Positions 44,265 through 55,242 of a stretch of 64,000 bases of DNA are shown here, piece after piece (the first letter of the stretch is position 1; the number at the start of each line of letters is the position of its first letter). The notes beneath the pieces were generated by a model. It ran no database searches and had not been told where the DNA came from. It saw nothing but the letters and a program-made list of their open reading frames with translations. The translations under genes and the position numbers were made by a program. Source of the stretch: Abelmoschus esculentus (taxonomy: Eukaryota > Streptophyta > Magnoliopsida > Malvales > Malvaceae); assembly GCA_035048815.1 (NCBI GenBank), contig JAUCBN010000038.1, positions 12,490,001-12,554,000 of the forward strand. Reading direction: 5' to 3'.

Positions 44265-45452
44265 ATGATCAGGACCGAGAAGAACCAATTTGCTAGCTCA
44301 ACTGAGGCTGAGATCACACAGGAGTAACAAGGGCATGAGGAGGAAATTGATCCCACAGTGCCAAGGTCACGAGCCAAATCAAGGGATGTCATCTCTAGCT
44401 TGGAGTCACGCTTAACTCGTGTGGAGGAAAGTGTTTGGGGAGTGGGATCCTAAGTTGATGACCTTCATCAAAGAGTATAAGGCCTTGAAGCAGAGGATAC
44501 TAATATCCACACGACCATGAAGGCCATGATGTTTAAGCTAGAGTGAACCATGCTCAGGGAGATAGATAAGGTTCAAGACCTTCTCTTGGGGGAGCTTTCG
44601 AAGGTAGGTGCTTCTCTTGACCAAGAGATAGATAACATGCGTGCAAAAGTTAAGGCTCTATAATGTGATATTGCCTTGGTGTAAACGTACGATGGTCATC
44701 GGGCTAAGTACTTCTTATGAGACTAGGAAGGTCGAGGTGCCCAAGCCAAAGATCTTTCCAGGGACATGCAACGCTAAGAAAGTAGACAACTTCCTTTATG
44801 GCTTGGAACAGTACCTTGGAGCCATTGGCATTATGGAAGAGGCTTCTAAGATCCAAACCACCATCTTATACCTTACTGACACCGTCATGCTTTGGTGGAG
44901 GATAATGCATCTAGATATTGAAAAAGGTATGTGCGCTATCTCTAGCCTCGATGATAGCTTAAAAGGCAATTCTACCCCGAGAACACCGAGGATGAGGAAA
45001 GAGTGCACTTACGAAGGCTAAAACAATCAGGGAGCATCCGAGACTATGTCAAAGAGTTTACCAATTTGGTGTTTAAGATCCCTAATCTCTCCGAGAAAGA
45101 CTCACTCTTCATTTTTATGGATGAATTCCAACAATGGGCCAAGGCCGAGCTAAGGCATCGAGGAGCTCAAACCCTTGTTGATGCATCATCGTGGTTGAAA
45201 GTTTAATCGACTACTCTAGCCACAAAGAGTCCAACAAGCCGAAGGATAAAAAGAGTGGTCAAGCCAAAGGTGGGGGAGAGAAAAGCCAACGCAGAAAAGG
45301 CCATCAATATGACCGCCCACCTAAACACAAGGACTCATCCTCATGGAAAAGTAAGGAAAAGGGCAAGTTTAAGGAAAACCGAGGATCAAAGAGGGAACCT
45401 TCCAACAAATTCTTCATCTATGATGGGGACCATTGGGTCCGAGAGTGCCCAT
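44265..45452 (+). pseudogene. Gag of the plus-strand chromovirus
   Basis: Starts at ATG 44265 (MIRTEKNQFASSTEAE). Stops and frame changes break it into pieces. The capsid-like part is clear: PKPKIFPGTCNAKKVDNFLY, YLTDTVMLWWR, then in another frame LRRLKQSGSIRDYVKEFTNL and IFMDEFQQWAKAELRHRG. A basic Lys/Gly-rich region follows. The zinc knuckle has lost its first two cysteines: FFIYDGDHWVRECP instead of the CxxC...H...C pattern. Non-functional. Confidence 0.88.
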
Positions 45453-45529
45453 AAAGGCAAGCACTTAACTCACTTCTTGCTAAACATCGAGAGGGTAGCG
45501 ACACCGACAAAGAAGAGGAAGGTGTCCAA

Positions 45530-46925
45530 ATGGAATCCTTACAACTCCTCAACGTTCTTCAGTCTGCCCCAAAGACTAAAGCTAAAAGATTGCTCTATAT
45601 GGACGTCACCATCAATGGGAAAGCATCGAAGGCCATGCTAGACACATGTGTGTCCCACAACTTTGTCTCCCTCGAAGAGTTCAAGAGGTTAAGTCTGAAA
45701 GCATCGGGAAGAGGAGGCTCTATCAAGGCAGTCAATTCTGCCGCTCGAACCATCTATGGTATCGCTCGAGGAGTAAAGACCAATATGGGTTCATGGTCAG
45801 GTCACATAGATTTTTCAGTCGTATCCATGGACGACTTCAAGATTGTGTGGTGCCAACAAATAGGTCCACCAAGTAAGACACCAAGGTGTTCCCGGTACTT
45901 CAATTGAACAAGGGCATCAAGAGAAGCGAGGAGAGCTATCTAGCTATCCTTAGTGATTACGATGACGAGGAGATCAAGTCCGACAACGACATACCAAGGG
46001 AGGTAGCCAAAGTGCTAGACGAGTTCAGGGATGTTGCACCACTAGAGCTACCCAAACAATCACCACCAAGGAGGGAGGTAGACCAAAAGATCGAGTTGGA
46101 ACCGGGCACCAAGCCACCAATAATGACTTCTTACCGCATGACACACCTTGAGTTGGAGGAACTAAGGAAGTAACTCAAGGGACTTCTCAATTTAGGGTTT
46201 ATCCGATCATCAAAGGCATCTTTTGGAGCACCAGTCCTTTTCCAAAAGAAGAAGTATGTCTCTCTTAGAATGTGCATCAATTACCGAGCACTCAACAAGT
46301 TCACTATAAAGAACAAGTATCCTATTCCTTTGATCTCGGATTTATTCGATCAGCTCGGTCATGCACGATACTTTACCAAGCTTGATTTTCGCTCGGTGTA
46401 TTACCAAGTACGTATAGAGGAAGGTGGTGAGCCAAAGACCACATGCGTCACGAGGTATGATTCCTATGAATTTTTATTCATTCCATTCGGGCTAACAAAT
46501 GCCCCAACCACATTTTGCACCTTGATAAACAAGCTCTTCCATCCCTACCTTGATCGATTTTTGGTCGTCTACCTCGACAACGTAGTGGTGTATAGCAACA
46601 CCTTAGAGGAGCATGTTGAGCATCTAAGGGAAGTGCTCAAGGTTCTGCGGGAGAACCAACTATACATCAAGAAGGAAAAATGTTCCTTTTCTAAGCCGGA
46701 GATGAATTTCGTGGGGTACATGATTAAGGATGGAAAGCTCGTGATGGAGGATAGCAAGGTCTGTACCATTCAAGAATGGGAGCCACCGACCAAGGTACAC
46801 GACTTAAGATCATTCCTTGGGTTGGTGAACTATTATCGTTGATTCATCAAACATTACTCTGCAAGGGCTACATCGCTCACCGAACTCCTTAAGAAAAACA
46901 AGTCGTGGGTATGGACACCATAGTG
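45530..46925 (+). pseudogene. Protease and reverse transcriptase of the plus-strand chromovirus
   Basis: Protease: AMLDTCVSHNFVSLEEF, where the active-site DTG is DTC. The RT begins near YRMTHLELEELRK, then a stop, then FGAPVLFQKKKY. A continuous stretch from 46270 holds MCINYRALNKFTIKNKYPIP, KLDFRSVYYQVRIEEG and FGLTNAPTTFCTLINKL. The catalytic YxDD box is YLDN. After LVNYYR a stop at 46843 precedes the thumb region. Loss of DTG and YxDD residues shows it is inactive. Confidence 0.9.
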
Positions 46926-46952
46926 TCAAGAGGCCTTTGAAGATTTGAAGAT

Positions 46953-47588
46953 TTGAAGAAGACTATTAGCGAGGAGCTGGTGCTTAGACTAACCGTCCAT
47001 ACCAAACTTTATGAGGTGCACACCGACGCTTTGGACTTTGCCATCAGGGGAGTATTTATGCAAGATGGGTATCCGATTGCTTATGAGAGTCGAAAGCTTA
47101 ATTATACCGAAAGGTGCTACATTATCCAAGAAAAAGAGATGACCGCAATCATTCATTGCCTTAGGGCGTGGCGACATTATCTTCTTGGGTCCAAGTTCTT
47201 GATTTTAACCGACAACATTGCCACCAGTTACTTCCAGACCCAGAAGAAGCTAAGTCCTAAGCAAGCCCAGTGGCAAAACTTTTTAGCCGTGTTCGACTTT
47301 ATTATGCAATATAAGTCGGGAAAAACAAATGTGGTTACGGATGCCTTAAGTCGAAAGGCGGAGTTTGCAACTATAAGCAAAGTCACCAGCTCACTCCTTG
47401 AGAAGATCAAGGAAGGTTTGCAACAAGAACCAATTCCCCAAAACATTATTGCCTTGGTGAACGAAGGCAAGAGCCGACAGTTCTGGTTGAAAGATGGTCT
47501 ACTTTACACCAAGGGCAACCGCCTATATATGCCAAGATGGGGTAATTTGCAGAAGGATCTAATTAAGGAGTGCCATGATTCTTTGTGA
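46953..47588 (+). pseudogene. RNase H region and linker to integrase
   Basis: Open for 211 codons. RNase H motifs are EVHTDALDFAIRG, EKEMTAIIHCLRAWRHYLLG, FLILTDN and NVVTDALSRK, so the D-E-D-D set looks kept. The end (WLKDGLLYTKGNRLYMP to KECHDSL) enters the integrase zinc-binding region, where a TGA at 47586-47588 stops it. Confidence 0.88.
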
Positions 47589-48807
47589 GACGTCCACCAG
47601 GTATACGACGCAACCTTGCACTTTTAAAGGCATCCTACTATTGGCCCCGAATGCATGATGCCGTCGAGGAGTATGTGAGAACTTTTCATGTGTTCCAACA
47701 AGACAAAACAAGATAGTCCAACATAAACCCGGGGGAGTTCTAGACCCTTTGCCCATTCCGGAAAGGCCTTGGGAAAGCGTCTCCATGGACTTTATCACTT
47801 GCTTGCCAAATTCCGGGGAATTTGGAAGCATTATAGTCTTCGTGGATAGGTTTAGCAAGTATGCTACATTCATTGCCGCACCCGCTGATTGCACAGCTAA
47901 GGAAGCAACTAGTTTTTTCCTCCGCAATGTTGTCGAGCTTTGGGGTGTTCCAACAAGTATCATAATTTTTCAAGATGCTCGGGTCTGATCTAAACTTCTC
48001 CACAAGTTTTCATCCCCAAACCGATAAGCAAACTGAAAGGGTCAATGCACTCTTGGAACTATACTTGAGGCATTATGTGAGTGCTAATCAAAAGGATCGG
48101 GCCAAGCTCTTAGATGTGGTACAATTCTTCTATAACTTGCAACAGAGCGAGGCCACCAACAAAAGTCCCATCGAGATTGTCTTAGGGCAACAACCATCTA
48201 CTCCGCTCTCCCTTGCCACACGCTATGAAGGGAAGAACCCATCAGCCTTCAAGTTTGCTAAGTTATGGCATGAGCAAACGAGTTAGCAAGAGTCGCACTT
48301 CATAAGGCTGCCAAGAGAATGAAGAAATGGTATGACTCCAAATGAAGGCACTTGGAGTTCAAAGAAGGGGACCTTGTCATGCTAAAACTCTTTCACCAAC
48401 AATTTAAGGTCTTTCGCAGGGTGCAAAACGGACAAATTCGTAAATATGAGGGACCATTTCAAGTGATCAAACGATTGGGCAAGGTATCATATAAGCTCCA
48501 ATTGCCTTCAAGGCTCAAAATTCACCATGTGTTCCATGTTATCTTGTTGAAGCCTTATCATGAAGACATGGAAGATCCTTCAAGAGCACCCACAGCCGTT
48601 GTCACTTTCTTTGATAAGGAAGCTGAGGAAGCTCTAGCTGATCGAGTCATTCGTAAGAGCAACGTTCCAAGCTACAAAGAGTATTTCATCAAATGGAAGG
48701 GACAACCCATCACCGAAGCAAGTTGGGAAACTAAAGAATCCCTTGGACAATTCAAAGACCAACTTGCTCAGTTTGATCAAGGCCCGACGAAGGCGTCGCA
48801 AGCTTAG
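47589..48807 (+). pseudogene. Integrase and chromodomain of the plus-strand chromovirus
   Basis: The catalytic core starts at WESVSMDFITCLP (first aspartate kept). At about 47965 PTSII jumps to FFKMLGSDLNFSTSFHPQTD: the SDRDxRF segment with the second catalytic aspartate is deleted and the frame shifted. The third acidic residue is seen in KQTERVNALLE. After a stop near 48284 the frame resumes at 48352 with GPFQVIKRLGKVSYKLQLPS. The C-terminal chromodomain is RVIRKSNVPSYKEYFIKWKG to ASWETKESL. The stop is at 48805-48807, directly before the polypurine tract. Confidence 0.9.
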
Positions 48808-48818
48808 GTGGGGGAGAG
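48808..48818 (+). other. Polypurine tract of the plus-strand chromovirus
   Basis: GTGGGGGAGAG immediately before the TG of the 3' LTR. Confidence 0.85.
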
Positions 48819-49035
48819 TGTCACCACCCACTTCTTTTTCCCATAACTTCAACCGAGGTTTTAGCCATCGTTGGCAATTTTGAACCAAGCTAGCACCAAG
48901 GAAGGCACTAGAAGGAGTTAGGACAGCCAAGCATAAGCCATATTATTCTAAAAAGGTCTGGGACGTTCTACCAAAGTCTAGACCCACCCGGGAGGATCTA
49001 GAAGGCTCGGGAAGGCTCGGAACTACTCTAGAAAA
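48819..49035 (+). repeat. 3' LTR of the plus-strand chromovirus, truncated
   Basis: Parallels 43648 onward for about 217 bp (TGTCACCACCCACTTC to CTCTAGAAAACCC). It then changes abruptly to gypsy-2 LTR sequence. The promoter and R/U5 parts are missing. Confidence 0.85.
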
Positions 49036-51536
49036 CCCTACAGTTTTAAACCATATCATTCATTCCCAAATCATTCCTACACATTATTGAAGAAGTTTAG
49101 AGTGTGTTGTTTCCAATTTTAAGCCATGAATCGTTTCAAACTATAATTCACCATTAAAGGCTTATTAAGCTACCAAACAAATCAAACATAAAATCAACAA
49201 GCAATGCAACCTATTTTCATGAGATGTATGATACATTATGAGTTAGATGGGTACCAACCTTAAACAAAACAAGTTGAAAACTCAAATTTCAACTCCCTCA
49301 AGCGTTCTCCTTGCAAAGACTTCTTGAGGATTCCTCAACTTCTTTCTCTACAAGAAGTTAAAACCAACAATTATACATTGCTTAGGGTGATTATAAGGGA
49401 TGAAAACACTAACAAAACAAAAAAGAAACTCTTCTACACACTTTTTCCCAATTTTTCTACTCAACAACACCCCCAACCTTCCTCCACCAAAACCAAAACT
49501 TGTTACCTTATCTTATAGATCTCATGATGCTCTACAACTTACTCTTACCCAAAACAAGATTCCTAACCAAAACAACCAAGCTTAAAGCTTTAACCAACCT
49601 TCCTTTTTATTGTGAGAGGAGAACAAGAAGATAAAAAGAAAAGTCAAGGTTGATGACTTCAACTACAAAAACCTATGCAGAGCATTATTTCTCCCACTCC
49701 TCTTTGTTCTCTAAGATAGAATTTGTAACACCCCTAAAACCGGATTAATAAAACAACTCGAATAAAATTATAATTAAAATCGAGTCTTGAGCAAAACAAA
49801 TGAGAATCCAAAAAGGACTAAATTAAATGAGAAGAAAGATATTGGGGTTGCATGATAAAATCGGATATTCCCTAGACTACCCCCATTCTAAAATTAAGTC
49901 AAGTTATGTCATTAAGGGTAAAATAGTCAATTCCCACCCAATATTAAACAAACAAAAGTGGCCAAAATTTGGCCTTTCCTCCATCATTTCTCACGCCAAC
50001 ATCAAAATAGAGAGGAGAGAAAGCCTTCATGGAAACTTGAGGGAGAAAGCTTAGAAGTTCATGCATGACTTGGCATTTGATCTAGGAAATTGAATCTAAA
50101 GACCCCGGTAAGCTTTACTTTCCCTAAATCGAATATTTTAGGATTTTGGAAGATTGGTCTTTGATTTTTCCATGATGTTTATGGTTTAATTAAGTTGATA
50201 GAAACCCAATTTAAAAACTATGATGCTTGAGTCTAGCTTTGGAAGCATGAACAACAAATTAAGAAACCTAGAATTTGGGATTTTTGTAGATGTATCATGT
50301 GGATTAGTTGATTGGTAATATGATGAAATTAAGGAGTATTTGATGATTAATTTTATAGTTAAGGAGCTGAAAATCCATAGAAATGATTTGGAGATTAGGA
50401 ACTAAAAGCATGAATTGAGAATCGGCAAAAAAATGCTTAGAAATGTCATTTCAAGTAGCCATCTTTGAGAATTTCCCTAGGTCGGGATTTAAGGATTTTA
50501 GAGCTGAAACTTTGGATAATGATACTCATGTATACCTAGTTTAAGAGAAAATTTACGGAACCTAAATCCGAGTCCGGTAGAGGAAGATATAAGTCATTCC
50601 GTAAGGCAACCCGAGCAGTCCTGGAAATCCGGCCAGGTCTGTTTCGGATGAATTCTGGAGCTGATCGATTAGGAATAAAAATTTAAGGTTAATTGTACCT
50701 TGTAGAGGGTTCTTCTAGCTTTCCAACAAGGTAAAATGGACTTAGATCGGATATCGGAACTAGGAGATGTGACCGTTTCGCTAAAGGATAGCAAAACTGT
50801 CCGTAACAAACAAATACGCATGTTTATCCTTGTTAAGTTTAATATTGCTTGAATTAAATGATTTAATGTGTGTCCTGATGAATGGTGCATGTATATGTTA
50901 ATTGTTAGATACCCCGAGAGAAGAAATTAACGAGGAGCAAGAGAGGCTCGAGGCATCAAGGAAAAGAGGCAAAGGGGTTGTGATCTACAACCCTTAGTAG
51001 CTTAGAAACATAGTGAGTGTGGCAAACCTTGGGGTTAGGACCTAGGGTCCTAACCACCCTTTTTCTTATTTGAATTAATATAGCATGTAAATGGACTAAT
51101 CAAATAACCGGTAAAAAGGGAAGGAGACTAATGTTAAATGAATTGCTTGCTAGATTATTAGTACTAGCTTAGCTCATATGCATTGCTTGGAAATGCCAAG
51201 GTATGTATAGCATGCGGCTATGGATGTCAGGTACGCAAGTCATGCATAGAGCATGTATTAGTGATACGACATATTGTTGATAACATGGTATGCATGTTAA
51301 TTGTAATGTATTGATTGATATACTTGCCTTGGAATATTCCCACATGATGACATGATTTGAATTGCTATAAACAAATTGAAAGAAGTATTGTAATTGCCTT
51401 GTATTAGCATGTAAGGGAAACTTGTTCTTGGTAATGTAAACTTAATTACCTAAATGGATATTGAAATGTTATTGAGCCTTGGTCTATAGTCGGTCATAGG
51501 TTGTACGGCATGCCTAAGGTCTTGAGCTCATTGTTT

Positions 51537-51683
51537 AGTGCTACGACACTCATGTTTAGTACTTCGGTACTCTTGTTGGTACTATGAGTACCGTGATTTG
51601 GTGGTGAGTCACCAATTGTTAGATACCATGGGTATCTCTTGTTATTGCCTTTGTGGTACTCATGTTAGTGTCTTCGTGACACT
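51537..51683. repeat. Array of small hairpins, about 21-nt spacing
   Basis: AGTG-CTACGA-CACT (51537-51550), AGTAC-TTCG-GTACT (51558-51571), GGTAC-TATGA-GTACC (51578-51592), TTGGTG-GTGAGT-CACCAA (51598-51615), AGATACC-ATG-GGTATCT (51621-51637), one decayed position near 51645, and AGTGTC-TTCGT-GACACT (51667-51683). Order and loop types correspond to the minus-strand reading of 7285-7428. Confidence 0.85.
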
Positions 51684-52688
51684 CTTGATGACTCGTTACC
51701 GTGTCCTTCTATACCAAGGCATCACACGAATGTAATTGAAAGATTAAAAGTTTAAATGTGGCTTATACTTACACGTAATGACTTGAACGTTATTGACACT
51801 TGATCGTGCATTGATATTGACTATAGAAATGTAATTGATGCTAAGTGTAGCACTTGAATGTGAAATGGCTATTGATATTGGAAATGTTCATATGGATATA
51901 TGTAGCCCTTGAATTGGATTGCTTAAAGAAAGCTTGAGAATTGAAAATTGACTAATGAGATAGGTGCATTATTGTTATGCTAGCTTGAGCATATAGACCA
52001 TGATATGATACGTATGACATAAATGTTAATCATGAAAGCATTTGCTATGATATTTGGTTATTGGTGAATTGTGAATTGAAAGACCATTTGCCATGAATTA
52101 AATTGTTTGTTTAATTGAAACATGATATATCTTGTTATTGCATCATGCCTAATATGGTTAGACTAGGGTCACCTCACTAAGTACTTCGTGAGTACTTACT
52201 ACGTTTTGTTTCCTCCTTCCCAAAACAACAGGTGATCGAGCAAAGGGTCTAGATTGAGATTGATAGCAAGCAAGGATACAAAGCAAGCTAAAGTATGATA
52301 CTTGTGTTTTGGTTAACCTTGCATGTTATGGGTTCTTGGTCTATGGTTGCATAGTAGGCAATGGTGTTTAGGAAATGGTATGAAACTAATGGTCTTGACA
52401 TATCAAGCATGAACTAGGTAGCTTAGCATATGATACCTTAAACTACACCATGAGTATACAAGTTGCTAAGGTGTAAAGTACATGACATAGTCAACTTAAA
52501 TGCTATTATCTATGGTTAGTGACTTGAGACACAAATAGGCTAAGGAAATGGACTAAATGGATTGATATAAGTTGCCTAAACATACTACATTGTCCCCTAA
52601 GGGTTAGGAATGGTTTAGGACCACTTAGGTGATCTTTTGGTAGAGTCAAAATGCCCAAAAAGATAGAAACTTGCTCTTTTCGAGCAAG

Positions 52689-52987
52689 GGTATCGATACC
52701 CATCCTAGCGGTATCGATACCCCCTTGTTAATTGGCCACATGGTCTGAAACATGGTTCGATACCAAGCCTGACAGTGAGCTTCCCTGGTTCGATACCCGT
52801 TTCGAACCAGACTATCCATCCTAATCAATGAGTCAACCCAGGAGGCCTAGTTCGAACTATGGTTCGGTACTGGGGCCTCCAGTAGCAAAAATGCATCGAA
52901 CCCCGTTTCGAAACAGGATACCTTGCCCCAAGGTCAAAAAGTCAACGGTCAAAGCCGTTGACCGGTATCGAACTGGGTATCGATACC
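52689..52987. repeat. Cluster of GGTATCGATACC palindromes
   Basis: Perfect 12-mers at 52689-52700, 52710-52721 and 52976-52987. Between them are many partial forms (GGTTCGATACC, CCCGTTTCGAA, TATCGAACT). Same position relative to the LTR end as in gypsy-1. Confidence 0.9.
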
Positions 52988-53491
52988 TGTTCCGATACTG
53001 GCTTCGATACCCTTAGTAATATTGGTTTAAAACTTGTAAAAAGGAAATTGACTTGAATAATATGATAAGATTGATGATGGCTAAATGAGCAGAATCTGAT
53101 TAAGAGTAATTTACTAAGTTTAATTGAAATTATAATTGATAAATAATCGAAAATTAGGAACCGAATTGTTTAATTGAATAAGTAGAGAAAAGTTTTAAAT
53201 TTGCCACAAAAATGGACAAGTATTACATGAGATTGTCTTAAATTAACTCGTAATGTTTTACAATGAATACAAATTCGATTTAAATATCCGGTCGACACTT
53301 CCGTCTCCTAACCCGGGGCGAGGGTGTCACAGAATTTATAAAAAAGCCTTCTCAAAACAACCATTTGGACAACTAACAACCCAAAAACATAGGCCTAAGG
53401 CCCAAAACCAGCCCAACACTCAAGATCGAGGCCTAAACGTCAAAGTCCAATGCTTTGGGTTAACACTCGAATCCAAATCTAGGTCGTTACA

Positions 53492-55242
53492 ACTCTTCCC
53501 TCCTTAAAGAAAATTTCATTATAGAAATTTATCTGATAAGAAGAGATGTGGATAAAGGGATCTGATGTTCTTCCTCAACCTCTCACGTTGCTTTTTCGAT
53601 CTCGTGGTTCCTCCATAACACTTTCACTAAAGGTATACTCTTGTTACGAAACTCTTTTACTCATCTTTGTACAACTTTGATAGATCTTTCCTCGTAATTC
53701 AAATCCGTATTGACTTCAATTTCCACAAGCTGAACCACGTGTGAAGGATCGAAGCAGTAGTGTCTCACCAATGACAAATGGAAAACATCTTGTATACGCA
53801 CTAACTCCGGAGGTAGAGCTAGCCGCCGATAAGTTGTCGGTCTAACCCTCTCAATAACCTTATAAGATCCGATATACATCACACTTAACTACCCTTTATG
53901 ACCAAAATAGATGGTCCTCTTCCATGGATATACATTGAGAAACATTTTCTCGCCAAGCTCATACGTGATGTGCTTACGCTTCCAATCCGTATAAGCTTTT
54001 TGTTGGTCAAAACTTTCTTACAACTTTTCTTTGATGATTTGCACTTTCTCCTCTATTTGCTTAACAAGTTTCGAATCCACTATTTGTTTCTTGTTAAGCT
54101 CGGTCCAACACAATGGTGTCCTACACCTATACCCAAAATAGGGCTCAAAAGAGTCATTATGAAGCTCGACTGATAGTTATTATAAGTAAACTCCATCATC
54201 GGTAACTGATCTTTCCAACTCTGAGTAAAGTCCACAACATAACACAGGAGCATGTTCTCTAAGATTTGCATGACTCTCTCAAACTGTCCATCGGTCTGAG
54301 GATGAAAAACTATACTAAAGTATAACTTGGTATCCAAAACCTCATGGATTGTCTTCCATAACCTTGTTGTAAGCCTCAGATCCCTATCCGATATGATCAA
54401 TGATGGTACACCGTACAACCTCATGATCTCTTTATGTACAACCATGCTAGCTTTCCAAACTGAAGTCCATACGTACGGATAAAAAGTGAGTCAACTTTGT
54501 CTACCGGTCAACTATAACCTATATAGCATCATGTTTTCTTAACGTCATCGGTAACCCGGTGACGAAGTTCATGGTCACTTTATCCCACATCCATTGTGTT
54601 ATCTGGATAGGTTGAAGCAAACCTGAAGGAACTTGGTGTTCCACCTTAACATGTTGACACGCCAAAAACCTTGTCACAAACTCTGAGACATCTTTTCATA
54701 CACAACCACCGAAAGAAAGGACAAAGATCCTAGTACATCTTATTATTTCCTGGATGAACAGAAAATGGGTTACGATAAGCTTACCTCAAAATACGATCCC
54801 TTAGATCCTCTAAAGCTGGTACATACAACCGTTCCTTGAAATACAAGAATCCACCATTATGTATCTCAAAGTTTGACACTTCACCCCTCTAAATCGCCTT
54901 CATCTGAGCTACTAGCACCTCATCAAGCAGTTATGTTCTCTTGATCTCTTGTACTATTGTTGGCTCAACACCTAATTCCGCCAAAAGGCATTTATTCTTA
55001 ATCAACTTAAACCGTGCAAACATAGCTCTCAAGTCCGACATGAATTTCTGACTCAAGGCATCGTCGACCATATTCGCCTTGCAAGGGTGATACTCTATGA
55101 CCCAGTCATAGTCCTTTAACAACTATATCCACAGTCGTTGTCTCAGGTTCAACTCTTTCGGCTGAGCATATACTTCAAACTCTTGTAATAGGTATAGATG
55201 TAACATTTCTTCCCCATAGAGATAATGTCTCCATATCTTCAA
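53492..55242 (-). pseudogene. Gypsy-2 pol relic: RNase H end, integrase, polypurine tract
   Basis: The polypurine tract (TCTTTAAGGAGGGAAGAGT on the minus strand) abuts the LTR at 53491. Upstream in element direction: VQRLSSIK..EERS remnants of the chromodomain linker, YIGSYKVIERVRPTTYRRLA, and the integrase core at 54445-54080 (GVPSLIISDRDLRLTTRLW, FHPQTDGQFERVMQILENML, so second D and E present). At 55122-54931 come the RNase H end and linker (LLKDYDWVIEYHPCKANMVD, then AELGVEPTIVQEI). Many frame changes. It stops abruptly at 55242 in the RNase H region, where Ogre-B begins. The rest may be outside the window. Confidence 0.85.

Larger units (their letters stand above)
43648..49035 (+). mobile_element. 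Plus-strand Ty3/gypsy chromovirus, decayed
   Basis: 5' LTR, initiator tRNA-Met primer site, gag, protease, RT, RNase H, integrase, chromodomain, polypurine tract and the first part of the 3' LTR are all recognisable in order. It is a different lineage from gypsy-1, with short LTRs of about 0.58 kb and a gag of the FxGxxxAKxVDNFLxGLEQY type. Every enzyme has a damaged catalytic motif. The 3' LTR is truncated after about 217 bp, so no target duplication can be read. Confidence 0.93.
49724..53331 (+). repeat. Solo LTR of a gypsy-1 relative, 3.6 kb, TSD GAATT
   Basis: Starts TGTAACACCCCTAAAACC and ends GGGCGAGGGTGTCACA; GAATT is on both sides (49719-49723 and 53332-53336). It is 3608 bp, very close to the 3623 bp of the gypsy-1 LTR. 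Shared landmarks in mirrored orientation are CTCCTAACCCGGxGCGAGGG at one end, GGGTTGTGATCTACAACCC-like text and the TTCTTCTAGCTTTCCAAC block. It carries a hairpin array (51537-51683) and a palindrome cluster (52689-52987). Confidence 0.95.
49036..53491 (-). repeat. 3' LTR of gypsy-2, interrupted by a solo LTR
   Basis: 49036-49718 and 53337-53491 join across the nested solo LTR. The right end, AGGTCGTTACA at 53491, meets the gypsy-2 polypurine tract, so this is the 3' LTR of the minus-strand element that follows. The left part (GTTTTAAACC, ATTATTGAAGAAGTTTAG) matches in style the LTR at 29677-31540. Its farther left part may be the fragment at 43505-43647. Confidence 0.7.
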
